Shown here: positions 51,541-62,000 of the stretch, one piece after another
Layout of the letters: each line of letters begins with the position of its first letter
Numbering within the stretch: position 1 is the first letter of the stretch
Assembly: GCA_013373015.1 (NCBI GenBank)
Contig: JABXIQ010000012.1
Span: 30,515-94,514, forward strand
Direction: 5' to 3'
DNA from: Kangiellaceae bacterium
GTDB taxonomy: Bacteria > Pseudomonadota > Gammaproteobacteria > Enterobacterales > Kangiellaceae
Length of the DNA: 64,000 nt
Program-made: the position numbers and the translations under genes
Notes under the pieces: generated by a model
What the model saw: the letters and a program-made list of their open reading frames with translations, nothing else
What the model was told of the DNA's origin: nothing
Database searches by the model: none

Positions 51541-52662
51541 ATGATGCAAGAACATTCTTTCTTGGAGAAAGTTGACGAGCAAGTAGTGCTGGGAGGCTAT
51601 TGGCCTGGCATTCAATTATATTACCCACCAGTTAAGTATTCACCTGCTGAGGGTGTCTATGAAACCATGGAGCAAGCTTCAGCGAGAATGCGAAAATACG
51701 CGCACAACACTAGCGCTCATACTTTGCTGTTTGACTTAGAAGATGGCTGTCGCCAAAAGCAAATGAGCCGCGAGTTGCTGCGCCAAGAATTACCACTTTT
51801 CGAAAATCGCCAATTTCAAATTGCTTTACGCATAAATCCTTTCAGAACAGATGAGTACGAACAAGATCTCAAATTAATACGAGATATGGCGGATTATATT
51901 GATGTCATTATCTTGGCCAAAGCTGGAGAAGTTTATGGCGCTGCGGAAATTCGCGACTTATCAGCATGGTTGGTAGGGATAAATCCAAAAATTGAAATTC
52001 AACCGATCATTGAGCACCCACGTTCACTAAAGATTTCACCGGAATTAATGCAATATTCAACCGTTCGCCATGTGGTCTTTGGCATACACGATTTCTCAAA
52101 AGCGATGGCGATTCATTTAACGCCAGAAGGCTGGATCGATGAATTAAAGACTTATTTGCGCATGTTGCTACTAGAGGCGCGTATTGCAGGTAAAGGGGTG
52201 ATTGGTGGTGTTGAGGTGTTAATCAATAAAATCCCAATGCCAGAGCAATATATTGAGCCGCATGATGTTCGACGTTGGCTAGATCTACATGGTGAGCATG
52301 AATCTCATGTTGTGCACCAACATGCTTTGGTAGAAGCGCAGATGGGTTTGACGGGTAAACAAGTTATTCATCCTTTTCATATCCATCTTTGTAAAACAGC
52401 TTTTACGCCTTCGCCATTACAAATTGAAAGAAATGTGCAAGTGCTACAGGCTGCTATTGATGCAGATGCTTTACTCGGTGGGGCAATTAAGTTTGAGGGT
52501 GAAATGCTAGATCCTCCGATGTTTGGTAAGGCGCTTCAGACATTGCTACGAGCCTATGCGCTAAAATCATTATCGGATAAAGATAAGTCTTTCGCGATGG
52601 ATGTAATCAAACGATTGCCAGTTCATGTTATTCGTGAAAACTGGCCATATGGTATGATCTAA
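51541..52662 (+). CDS. HpcH/HpaI aldolase/citrate lyase family protein (CoA-ester lyase 2)
   Basis: 373 residues from ATG 51541, with a weak CGGA nine bases upstream; the ATG at 51499 lies inside the palindrome and has no ribosome site. The CitE-like core is visible: HTLLFDLEDGCRQKQMS (metal-binding Glu/Asp), LRINPFRTDEYEQD, IQPIIEHPRSLKI and HVVFGIHDFSKAMAI, with a C-terminal KQVIHPFHIHLC. It is longer than typical CitE and diverges in the substrate region (WPGIQLYYPPVKYSPAEG). The next gene starts two bases after its stop. Confidence 0.75.
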   Translation: MMQEHSFLEKVDEQVVLGGYWPGIQLYYPPVKYSPAEGVYETMEQASARMRKYAHNTSAHTLLFDLEDGCRQKQMSRELLRQELPLFENRQFQIALRINPFRTDEYEQDLKLIRDMADYIDVIILAKAGEVYGAAEIRDLSAWLVGINPKIEIQPIIEHPRSLKISPELMQYSTVRHVVFGIHDFSKAMAIHLTPEGWIDELKTYLRMLLLEARIAGKGVIGGVEVLINKIPMPEQYIEPHDVRRWLDLHGEHESHVVHQHALVEAQMGLTGKQVIHPFHIHLCKTAFTPSPLQIERNVQVLQAAIDADALLGGAIKFEGEMLDPPMFGKALQTLLRAYALKSLSDKDKSFAMDVIKRLPVHVIRENWPYGMI

Positions 52663-52663
52663 T

Positions 52664-54322
52664 ATGAAATACTCTTTCGAGAAAATTTTATCAAAAGATC
52701 TGAGCGGCCAATGGCAATGGACTTTACCGCAACAATTTAATATTTGTGAAGCTTGTGTCGATCAACATGCGCATACGGAAAAAGCAGAACAGGCTGCATT
52801 GATCATTGAAGATGATCAGGTTGGTCAAAGTCAGATAAGCTATCGTCAGTTAAGCGAACAAACGTCTCAGTTCGCCGGAGTATTGCAAGCCCATCATATT
52901 GAGGTTGGGGACAGAGTTCTAATACGTTTGCCTAATTCACTGGCGTATCCTATTTCATTTTTTGGTTGTATAAAGTTTGGTGCAATTGCCGTGCCGACCT
53001 CAACCTTATTGTCTGCTAGTGAAGTGGCTTATTTAGCTAAAGATTCTGGTGCTAGAGTTTTGGTAACCGATAAAGCCATTTGGCCTGAATTACAGCATGC
53101 TTTGGCAGATACGAATGTTCGGCTAGTGCTGTTGATAGGCGATAGCGAGACATTTGCAGGTAATAAAAGTATCGATAAAAATTGGGATGTTATTGATTTT
53201 CAATCAAGTTTGACTGCCGAAAGTGCCCAATTTGAGGTCCATAAATCGCTAATAAATGATCCAGCTTATTTGGTTTATACGTCAGGTACAACAGGGTATC
53301 CCAAAGGTGTTTTACATGCGCAAAGGGCATTGCTTGGCCGCCTACCAGCAAGTAAATATTGGTTCGATTTAGATGATGAAAAACCTGAGAGAATTATGCA
53401 CTCAGGCAAGTTCAATTGGACTTATGTGCTAGGTTCAGCATTGATGGACCCCTTATTACATGGTCATACAGTGATTGCATACGAAGGACACAATGATGCC
53501 AGCACTTGGCCGAAACTTATTCAAAAGCATCAATGTTCAATATTTATTGGAGTGCCAACAATTTATCGTCAAATAATACAAAAGACTGAATATCAGGCTA
53601 TGGATTTGCCTTCGCTAAAGCATTGTATGAGTGCCGGTGAGCATCTATCGGATGAAATGCAGGCATTATGGGAAACGCGTTTTGGTAAACCGATTTATGA
53701 AGCCATTGGTATGTCTGAGGTATCTTATTATATTTCTCAGCATAAAGATGAAGCTGTGAAGCCAGGTGCCGCAGGTTTTGTTCAGCCTGGTCACTTTGTA
53801 GAGTTGCTTGATGGTCAAAATCAAGCTGTTGAATTAATGCAAGAGGGTATGATTTGTATTGCTGAAAATGATCCTGGCTTATTTTTGGAATATTGGAATT
53901 TGCCTGAAGAAACCGCAAAAGCAAAACATAATGGATGGTTTTATACTGGCGATTATGCCAAACGAGATGAACAAAGTTATATCTGGTTCTTAGGCCGTAA
54001 AGACGACATCATTAATACTTTTGGCTATCGTGTGTCACCGCATGAGGTTGAGCGCGTTATGAAAACTCATCCGCAAGTTGCTGATTGTGTGGTGGTTGGA
54101 GAGCACTTAGCTAAAGATAAAACTTTAGTAGTAGCCTGTGTTATTGTAGAAGCTGGAGAAAACGTTAGCGAAGAAGTGTTGTATGATTTTGGGCAACAGC
54201 ATCTTGCCAAATATAAAGCACCAAAGAAAATTTATTTGATGCAAGATTTTCCAAGAACAAAAAACGGAAAAGTTTTGCGTAAACAAATGGTCAAGCAACT
54301 AAGTAGCTATAACGTTGACTAA
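52664..54322 (+). CDS. AMP-forming acyl-CoA synthetase
   Basis: 552 residues. The adenylate-forming signature is at about residue 205 (YTSGTTGYPKGVLHA), the A5-like EAIGMSEVSYY at about 345, YTGDYAKRDE at about 427 and the catalytic Lys of motif A10 near 534 (RTKNGKVLRK). It converts a carboxylic acid, ATP and CoA to acyl-CoA, AMP and pyrophosphate. It resembles the medium-chain/benzoate branch, but its place amid CoA lyases and a mesaconyl-CoA hydratase-like gene suggests a short di- or hydroxy-acid as substrate. It starts two bases after lyase 2. Confidence 0.88.
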   Translation: MKYSFEKILSKDLSGQWQWTLPQQFNICEACVDQHAHTEKAEQAALIIEDDQVGQSQISYRQLSEQTSQFAGVLQAHHIEVGDRVLIRLPNSLAYPISFFGCIKFGAIAVPTSTLLSASEVAYLAKDSGARVLVTDKAIWPELQHALADTNVRLVLLIGDSETFAGNKSIDKNWDVIDFQSSLTAESAQFEVHKSLINDPAYLVYTSGTTGYPKGVLHAQRALLGRLPASKYWFDLDDEKPERIMHSGKFNWTYVLGSALMDPLLHGHTVIAYEGHNDASTWPKLIQKHQCSIFIGVPTIYRQIIQKTEYQAMDLPSLKHCMSAGEHLSDEMQALWETRFGKPIYEAIGMSEVSYYISQHKDEAVKPGAAGFVQPGHFVELLDGQNQAVELMQEGMICIAENDPGLFLEYWNLPEETAKAKHNGWFYTGDYAKRDEQSYIWFLGRKDDIINTFGYRVSPHEVERVMKTHPQVADCVVVGEHLAKDKTLVVACVIVEAGENVSEEVLYDFGQQHLAKYKAPKKIYLMQDFPRTKNGKVLRKQMVKQLSSYNVD

Positions 54323-54411
54323 TGTTTACTCATGTTACTTAATGTTGCTTATATTTAACATAGCGTTACTAAAACCCTAATTTAATATCTAAACCAAGAC
54401 TTATCACGGAT

Positions 54412-55311
54412 ATGACAATGAATTATAGACCACGCCGCACTATGCTTTACGTTCCAGCGCATATGGAACGCTTTATGCAAAAAGCTCGCAATCTTGCAGC
54501 GGATAGCATTATTTTTGATTTGCAAGAGTCAGTGCCACCGCAGTATAAACAAGCTGGGCGTGATTTGTTGCGTAAAGAGTTATTGAACTCCACAGACTAT
54601 CAATACTCGGAATTAGTAGTAAGGATTAATCCTCTTGAGGGTGAATGGGGTGAAGCAGATTTACGTGCTGTGGCAGATTTGTCCATTGACGCTATTTTAT
54701 TACCCCGTGTTGAGTCAGCAGAGCAATTACTGCTTGCCATTGATAAAATTGATAGTGTGCGTAGTGATCAAGTGGCTATTATGGTTAACATTGAAAGTCC
54801 TCTTGGGGTTTTGAATTCTAAGGAAATTTGTGCTGCGAGTGATCGTTTGGCTGCGGTTGTGATGGGAACCACCGATCTTTCCAACGAACTAAAAATTACT
54901 CAAACTAAAGATAGAGCGGGTTTGTTGACGAGTTTGTCATTGGTTATGTTAGCTGCTCGAGCCTATAAGCGATGTGTGATTGATGGACCTCATTTTGACC
55001 TGAAAAATGTTGAAGCTTGTGAGTACTCTTGCCGTCAAGCGCGTGATCTTGGTTTTGATGGCAAGGCTGTAGTACATCCAGTACAACTTGACTATACTAA
55101 TGATGCCTTTACTCCAAAGCAGGTCGATATTATCCGCGCAAAGTCGATTATTGAGGCGATTAATAAAGCCAATGAGCAAGGTTTAAGTGCTGCTGTATTA
55201 GATGATCGTTTGATCGAGCCATCATTAAAAGAGTGGGCAGAGAGAGTATTAAGCTTATACAGTACAGTAAAAGAGCTTGGACAGAATGAGTTGCTAGGCT
55301 CGTTTAGATAA
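54412..55311 (+). CDS. CitE-type CoA-ester lyase (lyase 3)
   Basis: 299 residues, the usual CitE/Mcl size. Conserved features are RRTMLYVPAHMERFMQKA, IIFDLQESVPP, active-site Arg in VVRINPLEGEWG, the Mg2+ ligands Glu in IMVNIESPLGVL and Asp in VVMGTTDLSNEL, and the late KAVVHPVQLDY. It resembles L-malyl-CoA/beta-methylmalyl-CoA and citramalyl-CoA lyases, which split a 3-hydroxyacyl-CoA into acetyl- or propionyl-CoA and glyoxylate or pyruvate. It is followed after 13 bases by the hydratase gene. Confidence 0.88.
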   Translation: MTMNYRPRRTMLYVPAHMERFMQKARNLAADSIIFDLQESVPPQYKQAGRDLLRKELLNSTDYQYSELVVRINPLEGEWGEADLRAVADLSIDAILLPRVESAEQLLLAIDKIDSVRSDQVAIMVNIESPLGVLNSKEICAASDRLAAVVMGTTDLSNELKITQTKDRAGLLTSLSLVMLAARAYKRCVIDGPHFDLKNVEACEYSCRQARDLGFDGKAVVHPVQLDYTNDAFTPKQVDIIRAKSIIEAINKANEQGLSAAVLDDRLIEPSLKEWAERVLSLYSTVKELGQNELLGSFR

Positions 55312-55324
55312 TTATTAGAATTTT

Positions 55325-56383
55325 ATGAGTAAAACCAATCAAGGTAATTTTTTTGAAGACTTTATGTTGGGACAAATTATTGAGCACCCAACAGCGAGAA
55401 CCATAACCGATGCAGATGCTAGTTTATATATCGCACTGACTGGTTCTCGTTTTAGTTTATTTTGTAATGAGCATTATGCCAAGCAGTTAGGTTTTACTCG
55501 ACAGCCACTCGATAATTTTTTAGTTTTTAATATTGCTTTTGGTAAAACAGTTCAAGATGTTTCTTTGAATGCAGTTGCTAATTTGGGTTATGCAGAGTTG
55601 CAATTTTATTTACCAACTTATTGTGGCGATACCCTGTCTGTTGTTTCTGAAGTGATTGGTCTTAAAGAGAATTCTAATGGTAAAACAGGTATAGTTTATG
55701 TGCACTCTAAGGCTTTTAATCAACACGGTCATCTGGTTTTAAGTTGGAAACGTTGGGTTATGGTGCATAAACGTATTCAAGGTATGCACAATACTTTTGC
55801 GGTCGAGCCACAACTACAAAGTTCGGTAACTCTTTCAGATATTAGCGTGCCAGATTCTTTTAATAGCACTCATTATGACACCTCAATTAGTGGTGAGAAA
55901 TTTTTGTTTGCCGATTATGAAAAAGGTGAGTGGATCGATCATGTCGATGGGCTGACTATTGATCATAGTGAACATACAATGGCTACTAAACTATATCAAA
56001 ACAGTGCTAAAGTACACTTTAACCATCATCAAATGGTTAATAGCCCTCATCATCAACGCCTCGTTTACGGTGGTCATATTATTTCATTGTGTCGTACTAT
56101 TTCTCACAATGGCTTAGCCAATGCGCTGTGGCTGGCTGCCATTAATGCTGGAGCGCATACCAATCCCACATATGCTGGTGACACAATATATGCTGCAACT
56201 CAAGTTGTCGATACGTTTGATAAAGGGCTTGGGTTCGGCGTGTTAAGACTTAGAACTGTCGGCTTCAAAAATATTGAATGGCGAGATATCAAAGACTCAG
56301 TAACATTTGATGAGAATGGAAAAAAGAGTTACCACCCTCAAGTGGTGCTTGACCTGGATTATAGTGTCATTATCGCCAAATGA
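55325..56383 (+). CDS. MaoC family, mesaconyl-CoA hydratase (beta-methylmalyl-CoA dehydratase)-like
   Basis: 352 residues, a double hot-dog protein of the length of Rhodobacter Mch. Near-family hallmarks include GNFFEDFMLGQIIEHPTART at the start, FNIAFGKTVQDVSLNAVANLGYAE, GLKENSNGKTGIVYVHSKA and LSWKRWVMVHKR, which I recall as characteristic of Mch. It should interconvert beta-methylmalyl-CoA and mesaconyl-CoA by hydration. Together with the CitE-type lyase this gives a two-step link between mesaconyl-CoA and propionyl-CoA plus glyoxylate. Specificity is inferred from remembered similarity. Confidence 0.85.
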   Translation: MSKTNQGNFFEDFMLGQIIEHPTARTITDADASLYIALTGSRFSLFCNEHYAKQLGFTRQPLDNFLVFNIAFGKTVQDVSLNAVANLGYAELQFYLPTYCGDTLSVVSEVIGLKENSNGKTGIVYVHSKAFNQHGHLVLSWKRWVMVHKRIQGMHNTFAVEPQLQSSVTLSDISVPDSFNSTHYDTSISGEKFLFADYEKGEWIDHVDGLTIDHSEHTMATKLYQNSAKVHFNHHQMVNSPHHQRLVYGGHIISLCRTISHNGLANALWLAAINAGAHTNPTYAGDTIYAATQVVDTFDKGLGFGVLRLRTVGFKNIEWRDIKDSVTFDENGKKSYHPQVVLDLDYSVIIAK

Positions 56384-56399
56384 TCTTGTGACAAGATCA
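56381..56399 (+). terminator. Hairpin at the hydratase stop codon
   Basis: TGATCTTG and CAAGATCA form a perfect 8-bp stem with loop TGA; the left arm begins with the TGA stop codon. Only short A-rich sequence follows, so it is a weak intrinsic terminator at best and may mainly protect the mRNA end. Confidence 0.4.
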
Positions 56400-56504
56400 A
56401 AACAATTATCATAACGTTAGTATTTGTTGATAAACATATGCTAACTTCTAAGCTTCAAATCTAAAATGGCTTCAAAGCTTCAATGTTTTTCATAAGGATC
56501 GCAG

Positions 56505-57419
56505 GTGTTAGGTATCGGTGAAATCTTTTCAATCAGCTGTGCTATTTGTTGGGCAGTTGCTATAGTGTTGTTTAAGCACTGCGGAGAATCCTTAACGGCC
56601 AATACTCTTAATTTGTTAAAAAACTGTATTGGTTTATTGCTATTAATCCCAACTGCACTATTTCTTGAAGGTGTCATTTTACCTAATTTAACCCTCGTTC
56701 AATGGTCTATTGTTCTTGCAAGTGGCTATTTTGGTATTGCAATTGCTGATAGTTGGTATTTTGAGGCGCTGCGAAGACTTGGTGCTGGTCGTACCGCAAT
56801 TGTGGCAAGTTTGTACAGTCCATTTGTAGTTATTTTCTCCATAATTATTTTGCAGGAATCATTGGAAACATGGCAATGGTTAGGTTTTGTCTTAGTGCTG
56901 CTGGGGATTCTTTTGGTGGTTTATCAGCGTCATTACAAAGAAATTGATAAGAGGCAGTTGTTAAGTGGCGTTGCCTACGCAGCTAGCTCTGTATTATTAA
57001 CCGCGTTAGGAGTGGTTCTGGTTAAACCGATATTGGAAAATCCCGCTGATAGTTTGAGTGACAACTTCTTTTGGATAGTCACTTTTCGTTTGTTGGCTGG
57101 TGTCGTTGGAACTTTATTCTTTTTGTTGCTGAAAAATAAATTTAAGCTTGTCATTGAGGAGTTTAAGACGGGTAAGCATAATTGGTCTGGACTTATTATA
57201 GCAAGTGTTTTTGCAAGTTATCTTGCGATGATTTTATGGTTGGCAGGATTCAAATATACTAGCGCGTCAGTCGCTTCAGTGTTGAATGAAACGGCTAATA
57301 TTTTCATTGTCTTGCTAGCATGGTTGTTCTTGAAAGAGGAGTTAAGCAAGCGAAAAATTACTGGGATTTCGCTTGCTTTTGCTGGAGTTCTAGTTTTTAT
57401 AGGTGTTTTTAATCCATAA
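56505..57419 (+). CDS. EamA/DMT family transporter
   Basis: 304 residues from GTG 56505, with AAGGATCGCAGG upstream. Ten hydrophobic helices form two EamA repeats: the first opens LGIGEIFSISCAICWAVAIVLFKHCG, the second from about residue 155. Signature elements are YFGIAIADSWYFEALRRLGAGRTAIVASLYSPF and ASVASVLNETANIFIVLLAWLFLKEELSKRK. It exports or imports a small metabolite or amino acid, unknown. It follows the CoA cluster but with a 121-base gap, so operon membership is uncertain. Confidence 0.85.
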   Translation: MLGIGEIFSISCAICWAVAIVLFKHCGESLTANTLNLLKNCIGLLLLIPTALFLEGVILPNLTLVQWSIVLASGYFGIAIADSWYFEALRRLGAGRTAIVASLYSPFVVIFSIIILQESLETWQWLGFVLVLLGILLVVYQRHYKEIDKRQLLSGVAYAASSVLLTALGVVLVKPILENPADSLSDNFFWIVTFRLLAGVVGTLFFLLLKNKFKLVIEEFKTGKHNWSGLIIASVFASYLAMILWLAGFKYTSASVASVLNETANIFIVLLAWLFLKEELSKRKITGISLAFAGVLVFIGVFNP

Positions 57420-57452
57420 GAGGGTCAATTCATAAGAGCTTTTAATTGTGTC

Positions 57453-58898
57453 TTAATGAACCTCGCCAACTCTGACAATCTTCATAGCATTGGTTCCACC
57501 TAACGCTCCCATTGAGTCACCTTTAGTGATGATCACTAAATCGCCATCTTGCACATAATTACGATTACGCAACTCTTCTACAGCCAGTCTATTTACATCA
57601 TGTCGAGCTAAAGCAGTTGGATCAAACTCAATGGCTTCTACGCCACGATATAAGGCCACTTTGCGTAGCGTATCGATATTGCGGCTTAATGCAAAAATAG
57701 GTAATCCTGACCGAATACGTGAAAGCCATAAGGTTGTCGAACCAGATTCCGTTAAGGCGATGATCGCTTTTACACCTGTTAAATGGTTTGCAGTGTACAT
57801 AGTTGCCATAGCGATGGCTTCGTCAATATGTTCAAATTCAATATCAATACGATGGTTCGATGTTTTCGCGATAGATTGGTTTTCGGCGCCAGCACAGACA
57901 TTAGCCATCGCTTCAACTGTTCGCGCAGGGTTGTCGCCCATTGCGGTTTCAGCACTAAGCATAACCGCATCTGTTCCATCCAAAATTGCGTTGGCAACAT
58001 CAAAAACTTCAGCTCGCGTTGGAATGGGGTTGTGGATCATGCTTTCCATCATTTGGGTTGCGGTAATGACTACCCGATTTAATTCGCGCGTGCGGTTGAT
58101 TATATGTTTTTGTACACCAATTAATTCTGCATCACCAATTTCAACACCCAAATCACCGCGAGCGACCATCACTGCGTCGGAAGCTAAAATAATAGCGTCT
58201 AATATGTTGTGATCATGTACCGTTTCAGCACGTTCAATTTTGGCTACCAAACTGCATTGGCCACCTGCCGCATTTAATAATGCTCTGGCTTGATGAATTT
58301 CGTCGGCTGAGCGAGGAAATGAAACCGCTAGATAATCGATGCCGATTTTAGCCGCGGTTTGGATATCGGCTTTATCTTTATCGGTTAACGCTGGCGCAGA
58401 AAGGCCACCGCCAAGCAAATTGATACCTTTATTGTTGCTTAATGCTCCTCCAACTAATACTTCTGTAACGATTTCATGTCCTTTAACTTCTTTTACAATA
58501 AGTTGAATGCGACCGTCATCAAGCATCATATGGTCATTGGCTTTAACATCTTGCGGTAACTCTTTGTAATCGATACCTACACGATCTTGATTGCCATCTT
58601 CTTTGCCAAGCGAGGCATCTAAAATAAAAGTATCACCTTTGTTTAGGTCGATCTTCCCATTAGCAAAGCGGGCAATTCTAATTTTAGGTCCTTGCAGATC
58701 GCCTAATATCGCTATATAGGTGTTTAACTCGCGAGCAATATCACGGATACGTTCAGCTCGACGCACATGGTCTTCAGCTTCACCATGGGAGAAATTCAAG
58801 CGAAAAACATTGGCTCCTGCCAATATTAGTGATTTTATTGCCTCTTTTGAATCGGTTGCTGGCCCTAAAGTAGCAACAATTTTAGTTCTTTTTTTCAT
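57453..58898 (-). CDS. pykA: Pyruvate kinase (PykA type)
   Basis: 481 residues from ATG 58898 behind GAGAG; an upstream start would add an unlikely 23-residue leader. Matches to the PykA isozyme are extensive: [36 protein letters not shown], the active-site signature [22 protein letters not shown] and [22 protein letters not shown]. It converts phosphoenolpyruvate and ADP to pyruvate and ATP. It is transcribed alone, convergent with the DMT transporter gene. Confidence 0.95.
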   Translation of the reverse strand: MKKRTKIVATLGPATDSKEAIKSLILAGANVFRLNFSHGEAEDHVRRAERIRDIARELNTYIAILGDLQGPKIRIARFANGKIDLNKGDTFILDASLGKEDGNQDRVGIDYKELPQDVKANDHMMLDDGRIQLIVKEVKGHEIVTEVLVGGALSNNKGINLLGGGLSAPALTDKDKADIQTAAKIGIDYLAVSFPRSADEIHQARALLNAAGGQCSLVAKIERAETVHDHNILDAIILASDAVMVARGDLGVEIGDAELIGVQKHIINRTRELNRVVITATQMMESMIHNPIPTRAEVFDVANAILDGTDAVMLSAETAMGDNPARTVEAMANVCAGAENQSIAKTSNHRIDIEFEHIDEAIAMATMYTANHLTGVKAIIALTESGSTTLWLSRIRSGLPIFALSRNIDTLRKVALYRGVEAIEFDPTALARHDVNRLAVEELRNRNYVQDGDLVIITKGDSMGALGGTNAMKIVRVGEVH

Positions 58899-59037
58899 GA
58901 ACTCTCTACAGTACGTTGTAAAAAAAATGCTTAGATAATAGTTTAAAGAGTAGAGTAGGGAATACAACTACATTTTGATGAAAGCTCGATTAATAACCTT
59001 CAGGTTTGACCACTAGCGTGATTTAAGCGATGAATAT

Positions 59038-59064
59038 AAAAAAAGGAGCACGAAGGCTCCTTTT
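59038..59064 (-). terminator. Intrinsic terminator of the RND efflux operon
   Basis: Read on the minus strand: AAAAGGAGC, loop CTTCGT, GCTCCTTTT extending to a run of seven T. It starts 20 bases past the stop of the permease gene. Confidence 0.9.
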
Positions 59065-59083
59065 AGTTTGCATGATAAGATGC

Positions 59084-62000
59084 TTAAGCTTTTTCGATAG
59101 CTTCTTGCTGTTTTGCTAAAGTCTTTGCATCTCTATTTAAGAACCAATCTCTGGCGTTGCCTAATAATACGTATAAACATGGAATCCATATCAAAGTAAT
59201 TAGAGTTGCAAACAAGATACCGAAAGCTAATGAAACCGCCATTGGAATAACAATTTTAGCTTGGAAGCTTGTTTCAAATGTTATAGGCAATAACCCAAAG
59301 AATGTTGTTAATGACGTTAAGATCACCGCTCTAAAACGGCGTGTGCCTGCATTGATGGCCGCATCAATTCTGCTTGCTCCATCAGCACGAGCTCTATTAA
59401 TGAAGTCAACCATTAATAAGCTATCATTAACAACAACACCCGATAAGGCAATAATTCCAAAGAACGAAAGAATACTCAATGGTAGGCCTAAGATAAGGTG
59501 TCCAATGATCGCTCCGATAATTCCGAATGGGATGGCTGACATTACGAGCAAAGGTTTGCTGTAAGATTTCAGCGGTATCGCCATCAGTGCAAAAATAAGT
59601 ATTAATGAAACAATCGCACCCATGAATAAGTCGTTATTAAGATCTTGACGGCTTTGGCTGCCACCACCTAGTTCAGACTTAATGTCAGGATATTTTTGTA
59701 GCATCTTTGGCATAAAATTAGAGCGAGTATCTTGAATGATTGATTGAGCACTAATTCCTGCATCTTCATTCACATCAGCACCAATACTGATAGCTCTAAC
59801 ACCATCAATTCTGCTGATTCGACCATAGCCTTCTGCGAGTTCGTAGTAAGCTATATCAGAGAAGCTTACGTAATCTCCCGTTGGAGTTCTAACAGGCATA
59901 TTTTCCAAGTTTGCAAGCGATCGTCTTTCTTCAAGAGGGTAACGAACATAGACTCTGATTTCTTCGCTATCTCTCTGCACTCTTTGTGCTTCCGCGCCAA
60001 AAAATGCATTACGAACTTGAGACGATAGATCTCGAAGTGTAATACCCATATTTTGAGCTTCAGGCTTAAGTCGAAGGATAACTTCTTCTTTACCACCAGA
60101 GAAACTGTCGCTAATGTCGTAAACGCCTTCGTAGGTTGCTAAGTGTGCTTTTAGCTCATCGGTAGCTAACTTCATTTCTTCCATGTTGTTGCCCACTAAG
60201 CGGAAGCCAACACCATCACCACCTGGGCCACCACCACCGCCGCCATTAAAGTCGAACTCTTTAACAGAAGGGCGTGTGTCAACGATCTCTCGCCAACGAT
60301 TCATGATGTCTACTTGAGATATTGGCAGAGTTTCACTGGGCTCAAGTTGGACAAACATATTGGCCGAAGCGTTGTCATTAGTCCACTCAACAGTGTGGGC
60401 TACAACATCGCGACCATATTCTTTTTCGATGTCTGAGTTAAGTTGCTCTAGAGTATCTTCAAGAACGTCTAAGGTGTTGAAGGTTTGTTTAATCGTAGAA
60501 CCTTCAGTCATGGTCGCGGTTACGCGTATAAAATCACTTGGTATTTCAGGGAAGAAAATAGTTTTAACCCAACCGATTTTAACAAAGCCAACAGTTACCA
60601 CTAGCAAGGCACAAGTGAAAATAAGTACCGTCAGTCCTCTAAAGTTAATAGCTTTAGTTAGAAGAGGCTTATATTTATTTTCAATGAAACGTTTTAGCAA
60701 TTCAGAAACTTTGCGTCTTATACCAGCAAAGAATAGTTTGCCTTTTCTAATAATAGGATTCTTGCTGTCTTCAGGTTTATTCAGCTTCATATGAGCCAAG
60801 TGAGCAGGCAAAATTAATTTGGACTCAATCAAAGAGAATATTAAACAGAACATAACTACTAAGCCAATTGACATCCAAATTTGACTACCAGGACCTGAGA
60901 TCGCCATCATTGGATAAAAGGCGGCAATAGTGGTTAATACACCAAATGTAGCGGGTAGTGCCACGCGTTTAGCACCCTCGATAACACTATCTACCGAATG
61001 TCCTTTTTCTTCAATCGAGGCCCAGGCACTTTCGGCAATAATAATTGCATCATCGACCACGATCCCCAGTACCAGAATAAATCCGAACAAGGTAATCATA
61101 TTGATGGTCATAGCAAAGCCTGGGTACATATACATCAATGCGAATGAGCCTAAGAAACAGATTGGAATACCGATCATCACCCAGAAAGCCAGCTTAAAAC
61201 GTAGGAATAAGGCCAGAACCAAAAATACTAGCAGAGCACCAGCAATCATGTTGCGCTGCATTAAGTCCAAACGTTGGCTCAAGTACTTAGTTGTATCAGC
61301 CCAAGCATCAACTTGAATATTGCTTGGCAATAGTGGACGCTTTTGCTCCATGTATCGATAAACGGCTTGAGCGGCTTTGATATCATCACTTTCTAAAGCC
61401 GATAAGATTCTTACGCTAATAGCATCTTTGCCGTCAAACCTTGAAATGTATTCACTTTCAACGAAACCGTCTTTAACAGTGGCAATATCTCGCAACATCA
61501 AACGAGTTCCATCCGCTAAAGTAGTCACTGGGATCTCTTCAAAATCAGAGCCAGTATAGGCTTGCTCTTTCGTTCTGACTAACAGATCGCCGCCCTCGGT
61601 TTTGATAGAACCACTGGGTAAATCTAATGAATAGTTGCGTATTGCTGTTGCCACTTGATTCAAGGTTAAACCATATTCGCGCAAGCGATAATCGCTAACT
61701 TCAACAGCTATTTCATATGGGCGCGCGCCAACTACTTCTGCATTTGAAATGTCGGGAATAGCTACCAGCTCATTTTTGATCTCTGTGGCAAGGGCTTTAA
61801 GCGATTTTTCATCAGCATCGCCATAAAGGCTTAACCACATAATTTCGCGTGTGTTACGCAGTTCGTAAATGAGAGGCTTTTCTGCTGAAGCAGGGAAGCT
61901 ATTGATGGAGTCCACGCGTATATTGACTTCATCTAAAACTTTTCCAACATCGTACCCATCTTCAATTTCAATACGAATAAATGCTGAGCCTTCACGAGCT

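Noticed and set aside
57631..58212. 193-residue open frame on the plus strand opposite pykA
   Set aside because: Antisense shadow of a strongly conserved enzyme; Ser/Ile-rich with no recognisable domain or ribosome site.
60360..60794. 144-residue open frame opposite the RND permease
   Set aside because: Antisense to conserved RND coding sequence; no start signal and no motif.
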